A program made the translations under genes and the position numbers. From contig NZ_JALDAX010000006.1 of assembly GCF_022698145.1 (NCBI RefSeq), positions 248,001-312,000 of the forward strand: a DNA stretch of 64,000 nucleotides, given 5' to 3'. Below the pieces are notes generated by a model that searched no databases, was not told the DNA's origin, and saw nothing but the letters and a program-made list of their open reading frames with translations. This stretch comes from Streptomyces spinosisporus (GTDB lineage Bacteria > Actinomycetota > Actinomycetes > Streptomycetales > Streptomycetaceae). Shown here one piece after another: positions 8,657 through 15,951 of the stretch. Within the stretch, counting starts at the first letter, position 1. Every line of letters begins with the position of its first letter.

Positions 8657-8670
8657 GAATGTTAACATTC
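8657..8670. promoter_or_regulatory. 14-bp perfect palindrome, probable GntR operator
   Basis: GAATGTTAACATTC is a perfect palindrome placed between the divergent VOC gene (start 8610) and GntR gene (start 8693). It is AT-rich in a GC-rich context. Position and symmetry suggest autoregulation by the FCD-type GntR protein and co-control of the VOC gene. Confidence 0.6.
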
Positions 8671-8692
8671 CTACATTTGGAGGCGTCAGGGG

Positions 8693-9460
8693 GTGCAGAC
8701 GATGAGCGAACGGGGCCGGGTGGCTCCCGCCCGGCGCCGGGGTCTGGCCGACGAGGTCGCCGACCGGATCCGGGAGGCCGTCTTCGACGGGACGTACGCT
8801 CCCGGCGCGCAGCTGCGCGAGGTGGAGCTGTCCGGTGACATGGACGTCAGCCGGGGCCCGGTGCGTGAGGCCCTTCGGCTGCTGGAACGGCAGGGGCTGG
8901 TCCACTGTGCCTGGCACCGCGGGACGACGGTGACGTCGCTGACCCCCGACGACGTGGCCGAGTTGGACAGTCTGCGCGGTGCGCTGGAGGACCTCGCCGT
9001 CCGCGAGGTGATCGCACGGGCCTCCGACGAGGACCTCGCGTCGATCGCGAAGACGGCCGACATGATGGAACGGGCCGCTGGCGCGCACGAGATGGTGCGC
9101 TGCGACATCGCCTTCCACGACGCGGTGTTCGCCGCCACGGGACACCGGCGCCTCGCCGAGGCATGGGACGGCATCCGCTGCCAGGTGCACCTGTTCCTGC
9201 TGACCCGGATCGGCCGCAGCACCCGGGGCTATCTCGACCGCATCCCGCGCGAACACCGGGAACTTCTCGCCGCGTTGCGCGCCCGCGACACCGACACCGC
9301 CCTCGAACTCTTCGCCCGGCACCGGCGCCACGCGGTGGACGTGATCACCGGTTCCGCTGAGCCGGGTTCGGGTTCGGATTCGGATTCGGGTTCGGGTTCG
9401 GGTTCGGGTTCGGGTTCGGGTTCGAACCAGCACATCGCACACGAGGAGACGCAGGCGTGA
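8693..9460 (+). CDS. GntR family regulator (FadR/FCD type) with Gly-Ser repeat tail
   Basis: Transcriptional regulator (255 aa). A winged-helix domain (residues about 12-80, with SRGPVREALRLLERQGLV) is followed by an all-helical FCD effector domain with the metal-site pattern D..FH (CDIAFHDAVF) and a late histidine. The last 35 residues are a low-complexity tail of alternating Gly-Ser/Asp-Ser dipeptides encoded by a hexanucleotide repeat. The GTG at 8693 is chosen because GGAGG lies 9 nt upstream; an ATG at 8702 is possible. It overlaps the aldolase gene by 4 nt (GTGA), so the two are coupled. Confidence 0.9.
   Translation: MQTMSERGRVAPARRRGLADEVADRIREAVFDGTYAPGAQLREVELSGDMDVSRGPVREALRLLERQGLVHCAWHRGTTVTSLTPDDVAELDSLRGALEDLAVREVIARASDEDLASIAKTADMMERAAGAHEMVRCDIAFHDAVFAATGHRRLAEAWDGIRCQVHLFLLTRIGRSTRGYLDRIPREHRELLAALRARDTDTALELFARHRRHAVDVITGSAEPGSGSDSDSGSGSGSGSGSGSNQHIAHEETQA
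9365..9424 (+). repeat. Hexanucleotide tandem repeat GGTTCG, 10 units
   Basis: Ten in-frame copies of GGTTCG (two read GATTCG) encode the Gly-Ser/Asp-Ser tail of the GntR protein. Because the unit is 6 nt, changes in copy number alter tail length but not reading frame. Confidence 0.95.
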
Positions 9461-10173
9461 CGCGAATGACGACGTGGGCCCCGGTGTCGGGCACGGGGGT
9501 GTGGTCACTCCTGGGAGCCGCAGCGGCGGAGGCCGTCAGCCACGGCAGCCCCGGGTGGATCGGTCTCGACGCCCAACACGGCTTCTACGACGACCGGTCG
9601 ATCCGCGACACGCTGCACGCCGTCACCGCGGCCGACGTCCTGGTGCGCGTGCGCTCTCTCGACGCCGGCGAGATCGGCCGTGCGCTCGACGCCGGGGCGC
9701 GAGGCGTCGTCGTCCCCATGATCGAGAGCGCGGAGACGGCCGCTCGCGCGGCAGCCGCCGTACGGTATCCCCCGGTCGGCAGCCGCAGTTGGGGGCCGTT
9801 CGCCCCGTACTGGGGACGCGCGGAGGTCGGGGTCGAGGAGGCCAACCGCCAGGTGGTGTGCGGTGTCATGGTCGAGACCCGGGCCGGACTCGACCACGTC
9901 GACGAGATCGCCGCGACACCGGGCGTCGACATGATCTTCGTCGGACCCTACGACCTCGCCCTGTCGCTCGGCACACCTCTCGACGCCCTCATCGCGGGCG
10001 ACAAGGGCGAGTTGCAGTCCGTCGTCTCCGCGTGCCGGGCCCGTGACGTCATCCCCGGTGTGTACGCGGGCAGTCCGGCACGGGCCCGGCAACTCGCGGC
10101 CCTGGGGTTCGAGGTGGTGGCGGCCCGCTCGGACCGGGATCTGCTGATCGACGGGGTGGGCACGCTCGGCTAG
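9457..10173 (+). CDS. HpcH/HpaI family aldolase
   Basis: Cytoplasmic class II (metal-dependent) pyruvate-type aldolase/citrate-lyase-fold enzyme (238 aa). The conserved path is recognisable: GWIGLDAQHGFYDD, then RALDAGARGVVVPMI with the metal-binding region, VETRAGLDHVDEIA (Glu ligand), and GVDMIFVGPYDLALSLG (Asp ligand). It should cleave or form 4-hydroxy-2-oxoacids. It overlaps the upstream GntR gene by 4 nt and is probably controlled by it. The in vivo substrate is not evident, and none of its neighbours is a classical homoprotocatechuate gene. Confidence 0.9.
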   Translation: MTRMTTWAPVSGTGVWSLLGAAAAEAVSHGSPGWIGLDAQHGFYDDRSIRDTLHAVTAADVLVRVRSLDAGEIGRALDAGARGVVVPMIESAETAARAAAAVRYPPVGSRSWGPFAPYWGRAEVGVEEANRQVVCGVMVETRAGLDHVDEIAATPGVDMIFVGPYDLALSLGTPLDALIAGDKGELQSVVSACRARDVIPGVYAGSPARARQLAALGFEVVAARSDRDLLIDGVGTLG

Positions 10174-10182
10174 CTCGGCTAG
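10165..10182. repeat. 9-bp tandem duplication across the aldolase stop codon
   Basis: CTCGGCTAG occurs twice head to tail. The first copy contains the last codons and TAG stop of the aldolase gene; the second lies just outside. It is one of several gene-end duplications in this window. Confidence 0.85.
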
Positions 10183-10214
10183 GTTCAGCTCCGTGGCCGG
10201 TCGGGCGACCGTCT

Positions 10215-11186
10215 TCAGCGTTCTCCTCGCAAGGCCGCGAAGGTCTTCTCGACGCGGGCGCGGTCCGCGCCGTCGGCCAGCAGGGCGTGCAGGAGCAGCC
10301 GTGCCTTCGGGGCGTCCAAGGGGCCGGCGGAGATCAGTCCCGGGCCGAGGACGTCGGACTCCGATCCGGGCCCCAGGTAGGTGCTGCTCAGGATCGGTCC
10401 GGCGCCCGTGCGGGAGGCCAGGACCACCGGCATGCGGCCGGCGAGGCGCGCCAGCGGATCGACCAGCCAGGCCGGGACGTGCCCCGCGCCGAAGGCCGCC
10501 ACGACCAGCCCGTCGAAGCGGTCGTCCACCGCGTCCAGGAGCTCTCCTCGGTCCCCGAGCGACAGCGTGACCAGCGCGACGCGCACCGCACGGTCGAGGC
10601 GCAGCGGAGCGGGCACGGTGTGCGCCGGGGGCCGGAGCAGAAGGCGGGGCCGCCCCTCCGTCACCGTGCCGAGGGGACCGGCACCGGGCGAGGCGAAGGT
10701 CGCGACCGAGGTCGTGTGCGCCTTGCGCACATGGCGTGCCGCGTGGATCTCGTCCGCCATCACCACTACGGCGCCCGTGTCGCGGAACCGCGGATCCCCG
10801 GCCACCGCGACGGCCGCCGACAGGTTCGCCGCACCGTCCGCCCCCGGCGCGTCGGGACGCCGCATGGCGCCGGTGACCACGATGGGCTCCCGGTGTGCGC
10901 ACAGCAGGTCGAGGAGGAAGGCCGACTCCTCGATGGTGTCGGTCCCCTGGACGACGACCGCACCCGAACCATCGGCTCCGGCCTCGTCGATCAACCCGGC
11001 GAGTTCCGCCACGTCCTCGACGGTCAGCGCCGAACTGGGGACCCGCCTGAAGTCCCGCAGCCGGATCTCGACGTCGTCGGGGAGCGTCAGCTCGGACAGC
11101 ACCTGCGCGCCGGACAGCCGCCCCGGGCCTCCCTGTGCGGCGGAGATCGTCCCACCGAGTGTGAACACGGTGACCGTGTGGGCCAT
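10215..11186 (-). CDS. L-asparaginase
   Basis: Amidohydrolase (323 aa) converting L-asparagine to aspartate and ammonia. It carries both catalytic threonine motifs of the bacterial asparaginase/glutaminase family: FTLGGTIS near the N-terminus (Thr13) and VQGTDTIEESA (about residues 79-89). The C-terminal domain has the expected LVVAAFGAGHVP segment. No signal peptide is visible, so it is probably cytoplasmic. The ATG at 11186 starts directly at the first beta strand. It is convergent with the aldolase gene. Confidence 0.92.
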   Translation of the reverse strand: MAHTVTVFTLGGTISAAQGGPGRLSGAQVLSELTLPDDVEIRLRDFRRVPSSALTVEDVAELAGLIDEAGADGSGAVVVQGTDTIEESAFLLDLLCAHREPIVVTGAMRRPDAPGADGAANLSAAVAVAGDPRFRDTGAVVVMADEIHAARHVRKAHTTSVATFASPGAGPLGTVTEGRPRLLLRPPAHTVPAPLRLDRAVRVALVTLSLGDRGELLDAVDDRFDGLVVAAFGAGHVPAWLVDPLARLAGRMPVVLASRTGAGPILSSTYLGPGSESDVLGPGLISAGPLDAPKARLLLHALLADGADRARVEKTFAALRGER

Positions 11187-11248
11187 TCACCCTCCATGCG
11201 CCTCGTGAGTAGCTGCGCCCGGCCCATGTATACAACGGCTGCCGTCGT

Positions 11249-11343
11249 GTCCCGGGAGAAGCAGTATGCCCCGGGAGAAGCAGTACGTCTCGGCAGGAGC
11301 GGTACGTCCTAGGAGAAGCGGTACGTCCTAGCAGAAGCGATAC
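11249..11343. repeat. 19-bp tandem repeat, five units, seeded by the GNAT gene end
   Basis: Five consecutive 19-bp units (minus-strand consensus GTACYGCTTCTCCCRGGAC) run from 11249 to 11343. The unit nearest the gene (11325-11343) contains the last codons and stop of the GNAT gene; the others lie beyond the stop and are progressively diverged. They fill most of the gap to the asparaginase gene. Confidence 0.93.
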
Positions 11344-12212
11344 CCGGTGAAGTCGGCCAGCGGGACGTATCCGATGCGCCGGTAGAGGGCGTTGCTGGTG
11401 GCGTTGGCCGGGTTGGTGAACAGGACGACGTCCGTCGCGCCCGCCGCCAGCGCGGTCCGGGTCACCTCGACGGTCACGGCGCCCGCGTAGCCACGGGCCC
11501 GCAGGTGGGATGGGGTGTAGACGGGGTCCACCCGGATCATCCCGGCGCACATCGACGTCGAGCCGGCCATGGAGACCGGCGTGCCCTGCGGGGTCTGCCA
11601 GAAGGTGAAGTGCTTGTCGGCGAAGCGCGAGTGGGGCCAGGAGCCGACGTCCAGGGTGGCGGGCTCTCCGACCTCGGCGGCGAACTCGTTGCAGAATCGG
11701 ATGAGTTGCTCATGGTCGCTCGCGGTAACGGCGCGGCCCCGACCGGCCGGGCGCGGCTCGGGCGGGGTGAGCGTGCCGAGCCGGTGCAGACGGCCCCACC
11801 AGTGCGCCTCCGGCGTCGCCCCGGTGTGCCGCTGCCATGCCTCGGCGAAGGCGGTGGCGGTGTCATGGTCCGCAGTAACCCCCGCGAGGGGACGGTGCAA
11901 CGCGGCCAGGCGTACGGCGAGGGCGTCGGCCTGCTCGGGTGACAGGTGGGTCAGGGTCACGCGGCGGGTCGCGAGGAGAAGGCAGATGGCGCGCACCTCG
12001 CCCGCGGACTCCAGCAGAGCGAAGAGCGGAGGTTCGGGGCCGTAGGCGTCGGGGTGTTCGCGCAGTTTCTCGATCGTCGTCAGCGGTGTGGTGTGCAGGG
12101 CCGGTTGCGCGCGCAGGAAGTCTCCGGCCCGGGCGAGGAAGTCGTCGATGTTGTCGGTCAACTGCCAGTCGTACGGCGGCTGTTCGTCCACGTGCCAGTC
12201 ATCCGGGCGCAT
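11328..12212 (-). CDS. GNAT family N-acetyltransferase
   Basis: Probable acetyl-CoA-dependent acyltransferase (294 aa). The C-terminal third carries the GNAT core: MIRVDPVYTPSHLRARGYAGAV with the acetyl-CoA pyrophosphate loop, then FTNPANATSNALYRRIGY. The N-terminal half is a degenerate GNAT-like domain common in actinobacterial two-domain members. The ATG at 12212 is used because it clears the upstream glutaredoxin gene by 11 nt; an earlier GTG would overlap that gene. The substrate is unknown. Confidence 0.85.
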   Translation of the reverse strand: MRPDDWHVDEQPPYDWQLTDNIDDFLARAGDFLRAQPALHTTPLTTIEKLREHPDAYGPEPPLFALLESAGEVRAICLLLATRRVTLTHLSPEQADALAVRLAALHRPLAGVTADHDTATAFAEAWQRHTGATPEAHWWGRLHRLGTLTPPEPRPAGRGRAVTASDHEQLIRFCNEFAAEVGEPATLDVGSWPHSRFADKHFTFWQTPQGTPVSMAGSTSMCAGMIRVDPVYTPSHLRARGYAGAVTVEVTRTALAAGATDVVLFTNPANATSNALYRRIGYVPLADFTGYRFC

Positions 12213-12223
12213 GCCGCATGATC

Positions 12224-12655
12224 TCAGGAAGAGAGCCGTTCCCGCAGCCACCCGGGGTCGGGGTTGACGTGTGGGCGGCCCGCCACGAACACCGTGGGCA
12301 CGGTCTCGTTGCCGTCGTTGACCTCCCGGACCGCCGCCGCTCCGGCCGGGTCGCGCCAGATGTCGACCCAGTACAGCTGACGGGCGCGACGGCCCAACCG
12401 CATGCGCAGCCGCATGCAGTAGGCGCAGCCCGGCCGCCAGTAGACGACGGGCTTCCCGTCGACGGCACTGAGGCGCTGTGCCTCCAGCGCGCCGAGGGAC
12501 CTCGGGAAGACCAGCGGCGAGTGGGCGGCGCCGAGCAGCACGAACACCGCCAGCAGCACCGCGCCCGCGCCGGGGCTTCCCGTGAGGATCAGTCCCGCCG
12601 CGGCGACCGATCCGCAGAGCACGTAAAACGTCGGCAGGGTCCAGGCGCGCATCAT
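12224..12655 (-). CDS. Membrane-anchored glutaredoxin-like protein
   Basis: Two hydrophobic helices (residues about 1-45) are followed by a thioredoxin-fold domain with the redox motif CAYC in VVYWRPGCAYCMRLRMRL and the cis-proline region NETVPTVFV. The protein (143 aa) should sit in the membrane with a dithiol redox domain, probably cytoplasmic. The second of two adjacent ATGs or an upstream GTG are alternative starts, and no strong ribosome site decides between them. It is followed after 11 nt by the GNAT gene, suggesting cotranscription. Confidence 0.82.
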   Translation of the reverse strand: MMRAWTLPTFYVLCGSVAAAGLILTGSPGAGAVLLAVFVLLGAAHSPLVFPRSLGALEAQRLSAVDGKPVVYWRPGCAYCMRLRMRLGRRARQLYWVDIWRDPAGAAAVREVNDGNETVPTVFVAGRPHVNPDPGWLRERLSS

Positions 12656-12704
12656 GATGTCGCAGGCTACCGTCACCGCGTCGTAGAGGTGCGGCGGGCT
12701 GCCG

Positions 12705-13250
12705 TCACTCCGTCGTCCGGATCGGAGCGCTGCTGCGTCCCCCCGCCCGTCCGCCGGCTCGTCCCCCGAGTTCGGCGTCGAGGGTCTCCTGCGCCACTCG
12801 CATGACCTCGGCGTACGTGGGCTCCTGCAGCCGCTTCCACATCTCGTCCTCGGAGACCTCCTCGACCCGGCCGACCACCCACCAGATATTGCCGAAGGGG
12901 TCCTTGACGCGTCCTCCGCGGCATCCGAAGGCGTCGTTCGCCACCGGGGTCACGATCTGGCTGCCGGCTGCGACGGCCCGGGAGAACGCCAGGTCGGCGT
13001 CGGGGACGAAGACGCGCAGCAGGCTGGGCATGGCCAGCCATTCGGCGCGCCGGTCGAAGGCGAGCACGACGGTGTCGCCGATCCGGATCTCGCCGTGGCC
13101 GATCAGGCCGTCCTCGGTCCGGACCCGCGACAGTTCCTCACCCCCGAACACCTGGGTGACGAAGTCGAGGAACGCCCCCGTGTCGTCGGTGACGACCCAA
13201 GGGGCGACGGTGGTGTAGCCCTGCGGTGCGGCGCCGGTCTGGTCGGACAT
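12705..13250 (-). CDS. VOC family protein, PhnB/glyoxalase-like
   Basis: A protein (181 aa) with the PhnB-like VOC fold: YTTVAPWVVTDDTGAFLDFV at the start, HGEIRIGDTVVLAFD in the middle and VKDPFGNIWWVVG as the last strand of the fold. The C-terminus adds a Gly/Arg repeat (GGRAGGRAGGR) encoded by 12-bp direct repeats. The catalytic role is unknown; members include antibiotic-binding proteins and uncharacterised isomerases. It shares its promoter region with the divergent PLP dehydratase gene. Confidence 0.87.
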   Translation of the reverse strand: MSDQTGAAPQGYTTVAPWVVTDDTGAFLDFVTQVFGGEELSRVRTEDGLIGHGEIRIGDTVVLAFDRRAEWLAMPSLLRVFVPDADLAFSRAVAAGSQIVTPVANDAFGCRGGRVKDPFGNIWWVVGRVEEVSEDEMWKRLQEPTYAEVMRVAQETLDAELGGRAGGRAGGRSSAPIRTTE

Positions 13251-13306
13251 CGCGATCCCTTCGCCGAGGTCGGTTGTCGGTTGTCGATTGCCGAAACCTT
13301 AGGTCG

Positions 13307-13333
13307 GGTGTAGGTCGGGAGCTGTCCTACACC
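13307..13333. promoter_or_regulatory. Inverted repeat in divergent promoter
   Basis: GGTGTAGG (13307-13314) and CCTACACC (13326-13333) form an 8-bp inverted repeat with an 11-bp spacer, between the VOC gene and the PLP dehydratase gene. It could be an operator or a transcript hairpin. Confidence 0.4.
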
Positions 13334-13395
13334 TGCCCCGAGCACCGGCACCGCGCCTACGTCGCAGGGCATCGGCGCGGCTACGCTGCGATGTC

Positions 13396-14358
13396 ATGCA
13401 GGAGACGCGTCTGGACACCGCTCGGATCCGGGCGGCTCGCCGGGTCATCAACCCCGTGTTCCTCGACACCCCGCTGTACCGCTGCGAGGCGCTGGAGCCC
13501 GACCTCGGATGCGCCGTGAGCATCAAACTCGAAACGGCCAACCCCGTACGCAGCTTCAAGGCCCGCGGCACCGAACTGGTCACGAGCCTGCTCGCCGACG
13601 AAGGCTCGCGAGCCGCGGTGTGCGCCAGCGCCGGCAACCTCGGCCAGGCCCTCGCGTGGTCCGCTCGCGGCCGCGGGCTCGACGTCACCGTCGTGGCATC
13701 GCGCCACGCGACCGCGGCCGAGCTCGATCGCATCCGCGCCCTGGGCGCGAGGCTGGAACTGGTCGACGGCGACCATGAGTTGGCCCGTGAGCGGGCGGCG
13801 GCCATCGCGCTGCAGGACGGTATCCGGCTGGTCGAGGACAGCCTGGACATCGAGACCTGCGAGGGCGCGGCGACGATCGGCCTGGAACTGGCTCAGGCCC
13901 GGTCGTCGTTCGACGCCGTCCTGATCGCCCTCGGCGGTGGGGCGCTGGCCACGGGCGTGGGTCACGTGATGAAGGCCCTCGCGCCGGGCGTCGAGGTGAT
14001 CTGCGTACAGCCGGTGGGCGCGCCGGCGATGACCCGGTCATGGCGCCAAGGGCGCGTCGTCACCACCGAGTTCACCGACACCATCGCCGACGGTGTCGCC
14101 GGCCGGCGTCCCATCCCGGCCGTCCTGGACGACCTCCTCCTGGTCGCCGACGACGCCGTACTGGTCCGGGAGGCATCGATCGTGGCCGGCATGCGGCTGC
14201 TCCTCGACCGCGCCGGACTCGTCGTCGAACCGTCGGCGGCACTCGGCATCGCGGCCCTCCTCGAAGACCGCGACCGCTTCGCCGGGCGGCATGTGGTGAC
14301 CATCGTGTGCGGCAGCAATGTCGACAAGGAGGCGTATCGACGCTGGGTGGGGCATTAG
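13396..14358 (+). CDS. PLP-dependent threonine/serine dehydratase-like enzyme
   Basis: Fold-type II PLP enzyme (320 aa) that deaminates hydroxy-amino acids. The Schiff-base lysine lies in NPVRSFKARGTE (about residue 55), the substrate-binding ASAGN loop in CASAGNLGQALAW, and the glycine-rich phosphate loop in ALGGGALATGVG. It lacks the C-terminal ACT regulatory domain of biosynthetic IlvA, so it is closer to catabolic threonine dehydratases or serine/threo-3-hydroxyaspartate dehydratases. The ATG at 13396 follows a short spacer with no strong ribosome site. Confidence 0.88.
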   Translation: MQETRLDTARIRAARRVINPVFLDTPLYRCEALEPDLGCAVSIKLETANPVRSFKARGTELVTSLLADEGSRAAVCASAGNLGQALAWSARGRGLDVTVVASRHATAAELDRIRALGARLELVDGDHELARERAAAIALQDGIRLVEDSLDIETCEGAATIGLELAQARSSFDAVLIALGGGALATGVGHVMKALAPGVEVICVQPVGAPAMTRSWRQGRVVTTEFTDTIADGVAGRRPIPAVLDDLLLVADDAVLVREASIVAGMRLLLDRAGLVVEPSAALGIAALLEDRDRFAGRHVVTIVCGSNVDKEAYRRWVGH

Positions 14359-14403
14359 GGCCGCTGCGCGCCCGGACACAGGACCTGATTGGCGCCAGGT
14401 CGA

Positions 14404-14920
14404 GCTCAACTGCCCCTGCATGGGGGGCGCTTACCTGGTCGGAACCACCTGCTGCCCCCGCACCGGAGCATGTCGCCCGAACGCACCCAATCACCCTATT
14501 CTCAAGGACGCCGACCGGGCCCACCTGGCCGAACGCCGGAGCGAGCCTCCCAGCCGCACCCAACCACAGCCACACTGACGGGAGTTGCCCGCCGGGCCTC
14601 ATCACCGCGACGCTGGAGCGCGGCCCAGGTCGCACCCAATCACCCCAGCGCCGAAGGGAGTTGACCGGTCGGACCCACCTGGCCTACACCGGGGCGAGCC
14701 TTCCGGCCGCGCCCGATCACCCCCACACCGGAGGAAGTTCCCCGGCCAGACCCCCGCGCCCCGATGCCACAGCAAATCCCCCGGCCACGCCCAACCACCC
14801 CCACGCCGAGGGACGTTCGACGTGCGGCCCCACTCGCCCCAACGCCAAAGCAAGTCCCCCAGCCACACCCAACCACCCCCACCCCACCGCAACTTGCACA
14901 GCGCCCCCCGCCAAGGAACA
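14404..14920. repeat. 77-bp non-coding tandem repeat array, seven degenerate units
   Basis: Landmarks resembling CACCCAAYCACCCCCAC recur at 14482, 14555, 14631, 14708, 14785 and 14862 (periods 73, 76, 77, 77, 77). A more diverged unit precedes them from about 14404. Each unit also contains an AGGGAGTTSMCCGG-like block and an ACCTGGCC-like block. The period is not a multiple of three and no unit has a start site, so the 565-bp gap between the dehydratase and LysR genes is non-coding. There are no unique spacers, so it is not a CRISPR array. Confidence 0.9.
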
Positions 14921-14923
14921 CCC

Positions 14924-15889
14924 TCACCCGATGCTCGGCGGCAATTGCGCCGGGCTGACCAGTTCGCCCAGTACCTCCGACATGAAGGCGACGAGCCAGC
15001 GTTGGGAGGGGCTGCGGGAGGATTCGTGGCGGGCGTAGAGGGCCACTTCGATGGGCTCGGTCTCGAAGGGGAGGCGGACCAGGCGGAGGCGATGGGAGGC
15101 GGTGAAGACCTCGCCGACGTATTCGGGGACGATGGCGATGAGGTCGGTGCGTTCCAGTAGGTAGGGCAGCATCGAGAAGCGGGTGGCCTCGACGCTCACC
15201 CGGTCCAGCAGGCCGTGGTTGGCGAGCAGGGCCCGGGGCACGACATGGCCGCTGGGGCCGTAGACCGTCGCGTGCCGCTCGGCCCTGAGCTCCGCGAGCG
15301 TGACGGACGCGCCGCGGACGCGGGGGTGGTCGGCGGCGACCATGCCGACGTAGCGCTCGTGGAAGAGCGGGATGCGCTCGGTGCGGTGCGAGGTGAGGAC
15401 CGGTGTGGCGATGAAGGCGTCGAGTTCGCCGCGGCGCAGCCAACTCTCGGCGTTGTCCACGTCCAGCGGGCGGACGGTGAAGGACACTCCGGGCGCACGG
15501 TCGCGGGCCGCGGCCGCGATGCGGGGCAGCAGGGTCGCCTCGCCGAGGTCGGAGAGGGCGACCGTGAACCGGCCCGACATGGTCGCCGGGTCGAAGTCGT
15601 CGCCCTGGCCGGTCGCCGTGTCGATGACGGCGAGCGCCCTCTGCAGCGGCTCGTACAGACGCTGGGCACCCGCGGTCGGAGCGAGACCGCGACCGGTGCG
15701 GCGGAACAGCTCGTCGCCGAAGTGACGACGCAGCTTGGCCAGGCTGTAGCTCACGGTCGGCTGTGTGACGTGCAGTGTTTCGGCCGTGGCGGTCACGCTG
15801 CCGGTCTCGTAGAGCAGCACGAAGACCCGCGCGAGGTTGAGATCGAAGCTGCCCACATCGATGCAGTCTATATCGCGCTCCGACAACAT
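14924..15889 (-). CDS. LysR family transcriptional regulator
   Basis: Regulator (321 aa) with an N-terminal winged HTH (LARVFVLLYETGSVTATAETLHVTQPTVSYSLAKLRR region, residues about 18-55) and a LysR effector-binding domain. It is transcribed away from the benzoylformate decarboxylase gene with 62 nt between the starts, the classical LysR arrangement, so it very probably activates the mdlC operon in response to a pathway aromatic acid. ATAGA direct repeats lie around its start. The ATG at 15889 has no clear ribosome site; a GTG at 15856 is an alternative. Confidence 0.9.
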   Translation of the reverse strand: MLSERDIDCIDVGSFDLNLARVFVLLYETGSVTATAETLHVTQPTVSYSLAKLRRHFGDELFRRTGRGLAPTAGAQRLYEPLQRALAVIDTATGQGDDFDPATMSGRFTVALSDLGEATLLPRIAAAARDRAPGVSFTVRPLDVDNAESWLRRGELDAFIATPVLTSHRTERIPLFHERYVGMVAADHPRVRGASVTLAELRAERHATVYGPSGHVVPRALLANHGLLDRVSVEATRFSMLPYLLERTDLIAIVPEYVGEVFTASHRLRLVRLPFETEPIEVALYARHESSRSPSQRWLVAFMSEVLGELVSPAQLPPSIG

Positions 15890-15951
15890 CTATTGGTCGG
15901 CATGTCGTGCGGTGCCTAGCGTGTGCTGCGTCACTTCGAAAGGGACCGCCT

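Noticed and set aside
9457..10173. HpcH/HpaI aldolase as the missing LigK of the ligI/ligJ pathway
   Set aside because: LigK is an RraA-like protein of another fold, and this gene is 17 kb away under its own GntR regulator. Functional replacement is conceivable but unsupported.
14404..14920. CRISPR array
   Set aside because: Units are contiguous and degenerate without unique spacers, are 77 bp long, and no cas genes are present.
14404..14920. Repeat-encoded proteins in the 77-bp array
   Set aside because: The period is not a multiple of three and all frames change composition between units; no ribosome sites are present.
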